Under the pieces are notes generated by a model, which saw nothing but the letters and a program-made list of their open reading frames with translations, was not told where the DNA came from and did not search any database. The position numbers were made by a program, and so were the translations under genes. 64,000 bases of DNA from Thalassia testudinum. Lineage: Eukaryota; Streptophyta; Magnoliopsida; Alismatales; Hydrocharitaceae. The stretch lies in assembly GCA_037157565.1 (NCBI GenBank), contig JAZHRO010000039.1, positions 39,866,001-39,930,000 on the forward strand. Reading direction: 5' to 3'. Shown here in pieces: positions 57,630 to 64,000 of this stretch; position 1 is the first letter of the stretch; each line of letters opens with the position of its first letter.

Positions 57630-58601
57630 CACGCGCGCTCTAAATCTTTCGATGTGGGACTACGTGTTCCCCCTCTATACCCAACTTCAAATGATGATTT
57701 CTCCCTACTCAGAGCTCCAAATCAAGCGAAATAAAGCTTGATGGAGAGCTCTTGAGTTGCTCTATAGGATTATACTTTCAATTTAATGTTAAGGGGAAGA
57801 TTTCCTCTTCGATTTTATGGACGAAATTATGGATTTTTACGGGTATTCTGCCTGGAAATGATATTCAAGGCTATGGAGTCCACAGATTGGACTTTCCTCT
57901 CTCAGTAAGGGTCTAAATAGGTTTTACAAGTAGTTCTGTAGCTGCTTGTGTGGGTTTTAAGCTCTCAAGAGCTTTAGGAAACACAAATAAGGTTGAAGCT
58001 TCTCTGAAAGCTTCAGAGATAGGATTTTAAACTCTGAAATGTGCAACAGATAGCTAAGGACATTTCTAATCGATTTCAACAAGTTTTAAGGATTAAAACT
58101 AACTAAATTGGGCAGAATTTAAGATCAAATTTCATCCAAATGGCACTGCCAATGGTTTGGGTTCAAAAACAACCCAAACTGCTAGATTGTGAATTCCTAC
58201 AAAATTACAAGTCTAAGCTCAATAAAATCATTCTAAAATCATTCAACAGATTCTCAGAAATGATTCTAACTCCTCAATTCCTCAGAGCAAGCTCAGAATC
58301 AGAATTTCCTCCTCAGGTTTGACTGTTAGGCTTGAAAATTGACTTTCTGATTTAAGCCTTTTTACAAGGAATTAAAGCCTAGAAGAGAATCCTAACAACC
58401 TCAGGAACTTATCCAATCCCTTAAATAGACATTCTAACCTAAGAATCTAGGGTTCTAGGCTTGTTGCTTGAACTCTAGAAGTACCTTGTTCGATAGAGAA
58501 AATGGGAGGTTGCTACACTAATTTGAGGATATGAACAGCTTCACTGCATGGCACTGAAGCTTCTAGACACCTTAAGTATGGCTTTTAGTCTTCTGTACAA
58601 G

Positions 58602-58630
58602 CTTCTCCAACTCCGCCGGAGTTGGAGAAG
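58602..58630. other. Perfect 29-bp hairpin in family B LTR (copy 2)
   Basis: This is identical to 40470-40498: 14-base arms with a single central C. Confidence 0.85.
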
Positions 58631-58924
58631 AAGAAGACCTATCCCAATCTCCAGTTATAAAAATCTCAATTTAAATGTCTCAACATGATCAGTAAATCTC
58701 AAATTATCGATTTGGAGGTTCATACTCTATTCTATAGGTTGAAGATCAGTTTTAACTCGTCGGAGATCAACCTCCTCCCATCACCACCATCACCTCGTTC
58801 TCCTCCCCTCTTCCCCCGCACCACCTCCATGCCCCCTCCTCTCCCCGTCACCCCCTCGTCGCCCCAACGTTTCTGACATTTTCAATTTATAATGTAGTTT
58901 TATAACAATAGGCCGCATGAGGTC

Positions 58925-59840
58925 TTGAGGAATGTGCCTCCAAGGATAAGGCTAGAAATCTGGAGAGAGCCAAATGAGCATTGGGGAAGGCCCTGAAAAG
59001 GAGGTAAATAATTAGTTATTTGTATCTTATAATAAGCGATTTAATTATTTTCTAATTACAATATGTATTTCCTGCAAGATCAGGTAAAGAAGAACAAGAA
59101 TAATAGGGTCAAAGGTTCATCACAAACCCACTACATGGGTCAAATTAATGAGTATTGATTCAACAAAGTCAAAATATGCAATTACATTAAATTTTATTTA
59201 CATTTCAAATTAAAATATAAATTAAAGTAATCATAAATTATATTTCTTCTTACAAGTAAGTACGCATGATAGTGTTGTGCTTGATCAGCTTGGTACCTAT
59301 GAGATAATTCATATCAAAGTTGCCATCGTTGGCAGGCAAACATGGATTCATGAGAATTACCAATCAAAGTATGTAAGTTACATTTAATTTATTATATTTT
59401 TAGCTTTCACTTATTTTTATATGATATTACTTAGCATTACTTGAAATTTGATTAAGTAGGGAGAAATGATGAACTTAATTAATCCTCCTTCTTTGGATGA
59501 GAACTCCAGGATCTAGCAAACTCTTATGACACCTGAGGATGTATGTTGGGTTGTGATACCTTCGAAGCAAAGAGGCTTCATTTGTAATAGGAGCGTGACG
59601 ATCTCTAGTTTGTATGGACATAGGTGATTGTCATCGCCAGTAGTTTTCAGGCAGCTCAAGACACCTGTGTAGTCACAACAAAAGCAGCTTGACAATGTCA
59701 GTTCATAGCTGCAAAATGCTACTCACTTTCTAGACTAGCATTGAGAAGCGATGGAGCAACAGAGAGTAGAGTTTCAACAGCTCATGGCATTTCTATGAGA
59801 CAATGATCGAGATCACACTTCTTATTACTTTCCAGCTCGT
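58925..59840 (+). pseudogene. Transposase_24-like remnant (Ptta/En/Spm)
   Basis: Scattered exon-like pieces read 'KKNKNNRVKGSSQTHYMGQI' (about 59091-59150), 'WIHENYQSKY' (about 59335), 'TLMTPEDVCWVVIPSKQRGF' (about 59521-59580), and 'EAMEQQRVEFQQLMAFL' (about 59740-59790). These recall, in order, the basic, Gly/His, 'EDVYE..V...R.G' and coiled-coil blocks of plant Transposase_24 proteins that accompany CACTA elements. Stops and AT-rich gaps, perhaps former introns, separate them. The protein is dead. Confidence 0.45.
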
Positions 59841-60370
59841 AAAGATGACTACTTCAACGGTGGTGGAGCTAGTCATGAGTTAGGCATAGAGGCTTAATTT
59901 CTTATTTTCTGTATTATCTTACATTACTTGTATTTTTGAACATGTCTTCATTGTTAGTTTTCGTTAATTTTCTATTAGTTACATGTATATGTGAACATTA
60001 TAACATATCTTTGATGATTAATGAAAATTTATTTCATGATGTAAATTAATGTTATGATTTAAATAATTACCAACAGGTATTACAGAGATATATTTTGATT
60101 TATGAGAGAGAAAAAACACACAATAGCAATGTTTTTAAGTTGTAACTACCGTCAATGTTGAAGTTATATTTGTCATCATTGTTTCTCTATTATCAATGAC
60201 TTTTAATTTAATCATCACTTACATGTAATTACCAATGATTTTGAAATCATCGCTGATACTCTAATCGATTCTTCGAATTCCTTAATATTGGATTCAAGGA
60301 CCGTGTCCACAACTGTCGCTTAAGTATTTTAAACGACGATTATGAGATAACCCAGGAATTTAATGTTCGT

Positions 60371-62660
60371 TTGAGAATTATGCTATATTCATTTATTTTC
60401 GTTGGTTCATGGGGCCTTATACGCGACGAGTCACAGAAACACGTTAGTGCGACACCTTTTGACGACGTGGCAAGATGATGGTTTCAGGCCTCTAACGATG
60501 GTTATCAACCGTTACAAAAACTATGTTTCCATTGAGTGTAGCATGAAATTAACAGGATCGAGTGCTCCACACATATCTTCTCGAATCTACTCCTCGTGGT
60601 TTTTTTCACAAATAAAAAGTGCTACTTAATCAAAGAGTAGTATCGAATATTACAACTGTGGACATGCTAAACATATGGACAAGTGAGCTGTTCCTTTTTG
60701 AGGTGTGCATCCTTTTGATGTAATTATTCATGTTTGCGGCAATTCGAGGCTGATTCGGCTAAAGTAGGACATGACCGCGAAATTATTGGTAAAGGTTAAG
60801 CAAACTTGCACTTTGAACCGCAAATAGCGTCTATTCAATAAAGTGAAGGATTTTGTTCGCAATCAGTGCCAAGGGCAAGGATTTTTTTTTTTTTTTTCTT
60901 TCCATTTAATTTCAGTTGATTTTGCTTGCCGATAAGTAATATTAATTAGTGTTTCTCTCGAAAAACCACCGATGTATGCATGCAGGCTCCACGTAAGAAA
61001 CCAGCTTGATGACCTCATCGAGCATATATCCCTGCTTTCATTAGAGTAATAGTGTCGAAGTCGTAAATATTTCGATCCGTATTCTTTTTTTGATTCAACT
61101 ATGCATGCATTCGTTTTGAATGGCATACACAGTGACGTCGTATCCTGATCGTTCATCTTGATGCACGATAACGACTATTGAGATTATATTATGCTAAATC
61201 AAGGTGTTTGCAAGGTAAAATAGAACATGTATGTATACGACATTCATCTCTACAGTGTGGTTAAAGCTATCAAGGTCAAAATCATGCAAAATGATGCATA
61301 CGGTTACTAACTAGCAAAGTGGAGAGGATTTGGATGGTCAGCCACTCTTACAACCTAAATCCTACAATTGGTAGACTAACAATTTAATTGATTTTACTAA
61401 TATCATGCCTTAATGATCTTCTACATGCGGGCGGAGCCAAGATATATTTTGGTAGTGGACACATAAAACATTGTAAGTATAATCTTAATTACAACCATGA
61501 AATATTGAACAACTAAAAGTTATGTTAAAAGAAAGCAAAGCATGCATGAGAACATCAGTGCCTTGGATGTAATTTCATTTTTTTGATATGAGTTTCAATC
61601 ACAAGGGTTCCGTCATCAGTCTTATCAAAATACCTTTGTAAATACACATGAATATTTTTTTTGTGTAAAACTATATTTGTAGGCATTATCTTCCTTGTAT
61701 CAAAAGTTTCTATGCATGTCCATCATGGTAAGATTGAATGGTGGAAATTCTTGATTTTGACAAGATAAACTTAAGTATGGATTCTCATCCCTACATTATT
61801 TAGAGAATTGATGTGTGTGGGATATGATCAATTTCTCTCTAATTTATCAAAATGCAATTTCGGGCTGTGAAAAAAAAAGCTTTTCTATGTAAATCTCTTA
61901 AATAAACTCACATTTCCATGTAAAATAAAACTTCATATAATTCATTCATAAAAGAATCAATAACTATGAAATTGTACAAAAAAAATAAGATTATTTATGT
62001 ATAAATAACTTTATTATATTCAAAATAATGTTTGTTTCTTTACATAAAAAAAATATACTACTTAACATATGTTCTCATTTTATTAGTTAGTATCCTTTTT
62101 TTCTTGAAGGGGGTGGCCAAACATTCAGCCTTTGCTGAATGTATTATAAAAATTATTTTTAATTAAAAAAAGTAGAAGTAAATTTTATTCATATCTCACT
62201 CTCACATAATCATAAAAGAGATAGGAAACTTATCAAGATTTGTAAAGTGCAAGAAAAATAAAATTATTTTTAATTAAATGAAGTTGAGATAACACATATA
62301 TTCCATTTCCAATCGACAATATTTCTTTCAAACATTTCTCCAACTTTGACCATAAGCAGGAGCAATTATGCTCTTTTGCTATTTAATTTTTGTTGGCATC
62401 AGTTGATAAAAGAGGGTGGGCACAGCACAAAAAGGAAGAGGCTGGATTAATCAACAATATTGCATTATTTATTGAGTCCTATTTCTCACATAAGACTTCC
62501 GACCTCGCATCTCATCTACAAAGTATTTGGGCCTTTGCACGGGGAGGATTAAAATAAAGATGAGGGTGTGTGTCCTTGCTATTTGCGGGGTAATTAGGTT
62601 TATGGGTGAGGGGGTGAGGAGATTTGTATATCAAATATTTTTTTAATTTAATCCTAACAT
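60371..62660. other. Unassigned AT-rich DNA
   Basis: No gene is recognised. A 'GGGCGGAGCCAAGATA' word at 61429 resembles the end of a non-autonomous TIR element, but no partner end is clear. A poly-T lies near 60882. Confidence 0.4.
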
Positions 62661-62669
62661 GTAAAACAA

Positions 62670-63545
62670 TATTCCTCCCTCGAGAGTCTTCCTCGCTTGC
62701 CCCTTCGAGAGAGTTTGGGTTTCGCTTTGGTTGGGGCCTTGATTGACCTCTTGGAGGAGGATCGGGCTCCCCCTCCTGTCGGAATACTCTCCTCTCCCTC
62801 AGGGACTCTCCTTGGTCGTCATTGGCGATACGCATTGTCTACAAGGGTGTGATGTGATCGGTTTTTGGGTGTGGCAACGGAGTCCGACGACCAGCGATGG
62901 GTGGTGCATCTTGAGACGGTGGGAGTTCCTTGTTCAAGGTCTGATCGGCTAGCGCTTCCGATTGTCGACTGGTTGTGTTGGGTTGGTGCTTCGACAAGAC
63001 TTTTGCTGGTTGTGGGTTGGTGGCGTGAGTAGTGACATTCGACGGTCAGCGAAGCTACGTTAGTGACGTGACTGGTTGACCTCCTTTTGGTCCCAAGGTG
63101 GGTGGATCATTGCATGGTCGTTTCCTGTTTGTAACTATATTGCTTTTATTTTAGTTCGACCAATTTTGACATACATTTTAGTTTATGTTGTTGGTTTGTT
63201 TTCCCCTTGGGGGATGTTCTTCTTCCCCGAGGGGGTTGATTTGGGGAATATGTATGACGTCGAATTTATTATGATCGAGAATTACCCACCTAAATTATTA
63301 TCTCCTATGCTCAACTTTGTTAATTTTTCGTACCTATGAAAATATTGTACTGGTTAGATCTTCGATCGCTGCTTGATTCCCTTGGTAGCGGTGATATGTT
63401 TTTTTTTCTAATTTTAGACTCAAGTCTAAATTTTGTGTCGTCTTTCCTTGCTTGGGGAATGCGGTGACTCTTGTTCTGTACCTTTTCATTCAGGTACCGT
63501 TTTCATCCCTGTTGAATGAAAAGCTCGCTTGCAAAAAAAAAAATT
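62670..63545 (+). mobile_element. 5'-truncated LINE 3' end with poly-A tail
   Basis: A G/T-rich stretch without coding capacity ends with 'ttgaatgaaaagctcgcttgc' followed by 11 A (about 63531-63541), the style of plant L1 3' untranslated regions. The sequence after the tail (tttgtttaattta) resembles the sequence before the fragment (tttttttaattta, 62638-62650), a possible imperfect target duplication. The 5' limit is approximate. Confidence 0.45.
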
Positions 63546-64000
63546 TGTTTAATTTACTACAAACTTCCTATATTTTGGAGTGGGCAAGTGCCCACTTTCA
63601 AATGGCGTCAAGCTTTGCAGTTCCACTTTGGATCGTCGTTATTACGAAATGATGCGCTTACAAATAGTTTGTTTGCACCGCAATCTTGTCTTCGATCTAG
63701 TGGCAGACGTGGCCGATCAGAACGTGTTTGCAGATGAGCCCTTTTTCTTTTTTCTTTTATTATTTTTTTCCTAAAAAGGCAAATGTTTGAGGATGAGCTT
63801 TTTCTGTAGAACTTGTTGTGAAGGCTCCAAAAGAGAATCTCGTCGTCTACATATTGAAGAATATATCCACGATTTTGGTTTTATAAATGCCTCAAAATCG
63901 AATGGTTATGTGGATAATGATTTCTCAGTCTTGATTCCCTGGGAATTAAGCACTTGCATGATCTCATCCAATTCACCAGCCCCTCGAAGTTTGCCGTGGA
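63546..64000. other. Unassigned DNA to the window end
   Basis: No supported gene or repeat. Confidence 0.35.

Larger units (their letters stand above)
56646..58760 (-). repeat. Family B LTR (copy 2)
   Basis: This is homologous to 38575-40640 over its length. On the minus strand 'AGTCCCACATCGAAAG' (57657-57642) is followed by TATAAAAGG (57629-57621), a convincing LTR promoter. It contains the hairpin at 58602-58630. It begins TGATCGATCC at 56646; the other end lies between about 58755 and 58865 and no duplication could be matched. No internal coding region is attached. Confidence 0.65.
56107..60370 (+). mobile_element. CACTA-like (En/Spm) remnant, interrupted by a family B LTR
   Basis: The left part (56107-56530) has CACTATCGAAG and repeated 'cgatggttttagaacc', 'taacgattttaaaaat' and 'cgtcgatt' words in both directions, like CACTA subterminal repeats. 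The right part has a Transposase_24-like remnant (58925-59840) and similar 'gattttgaaatcatcgc' and 'aaacgacgatta' words near 60230-60340. A terminal CACTA at the right end was not found, so the limits are estimates. Confidence 0.4.

Noticed and set aside
61429..62120. A TIR element from GGGCGGAGCC to GGGGGTGGCC
   Set aside because: The right-hand word is in the wrong orientation for an inverted repeat and no target duplication was found.

Overview
The window is nuclear DNA of a flowering plant, most likely a monocot. It holds one recognisable host gene, a GC-rich two-exon aspartic protease, inside about 60 kb of nested retrotransposons. I see no bacterial, organellar, rRNA, tRNA or CRISPR features.

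Layout. Bases 124-10544 are a young, nearly complete Ty3/gypsy chromovirus (Tekay/Del type, 'family A'). It has two 2,696-bp LTRs, a CACTC target duplication, a tRNA-Met primer site and one long gag-pol frame. It sits in the 3' part of an unclassified LTR ('family E', 1-123 and 10545-10969), which in turn lies in the leader of an old minus-strand Tat/Athila-like element ('family C', LTR about 11290-13899). A decayed family A LTR follows at 13947-16597, then about 4 kb of unassigned AT-rich DNA, and a solo family A LTR at 22168-25005 with TAGGC duplications. The host gene is at 29741-31283 on the minus strand, in an AT-rich neighbourhood with small MITE- and SINE-like insertions.

From 35 to 53.8 kb is a nest that can be read from its target duplications. 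A minus-strand LINE is split by a family E LTR (AATAA). That LTR is split by a 15-kb family C element (ACAAT/ATAAC). The C element contains family B LTR sequence, a truncated family A LTR, and inside that an inverted solo family A LTR (CAGGC). A solo family E LTR (53831-55499) follows. Then comes a CACTA-like remnant (about 56.1-60.4 kb) carrying a second family B LTR and a decayed Transposase_24 gene, and finally a 5'-truncated LINE tail at about 62.7-63.5 kb.

The most unusual signal is palindromic. Three LTR families that otherwise look unrelated (A, C and E) carry the same short palindrome, AGACGTCT, usually within CAGACGTCTG and its one-base variants. It forms arrays in A and E and a single hairpin in C. 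A fourth LTR (33.1-33.9 kb) has an array of a different palindrome (TTGGTCGACCAA), and family B keeps a perfect 29-bp hairpin in both copies. Family relations here come from reading the sequence by eye. Boundaries supported by target duplications are firm; those written 'about' are estimates.
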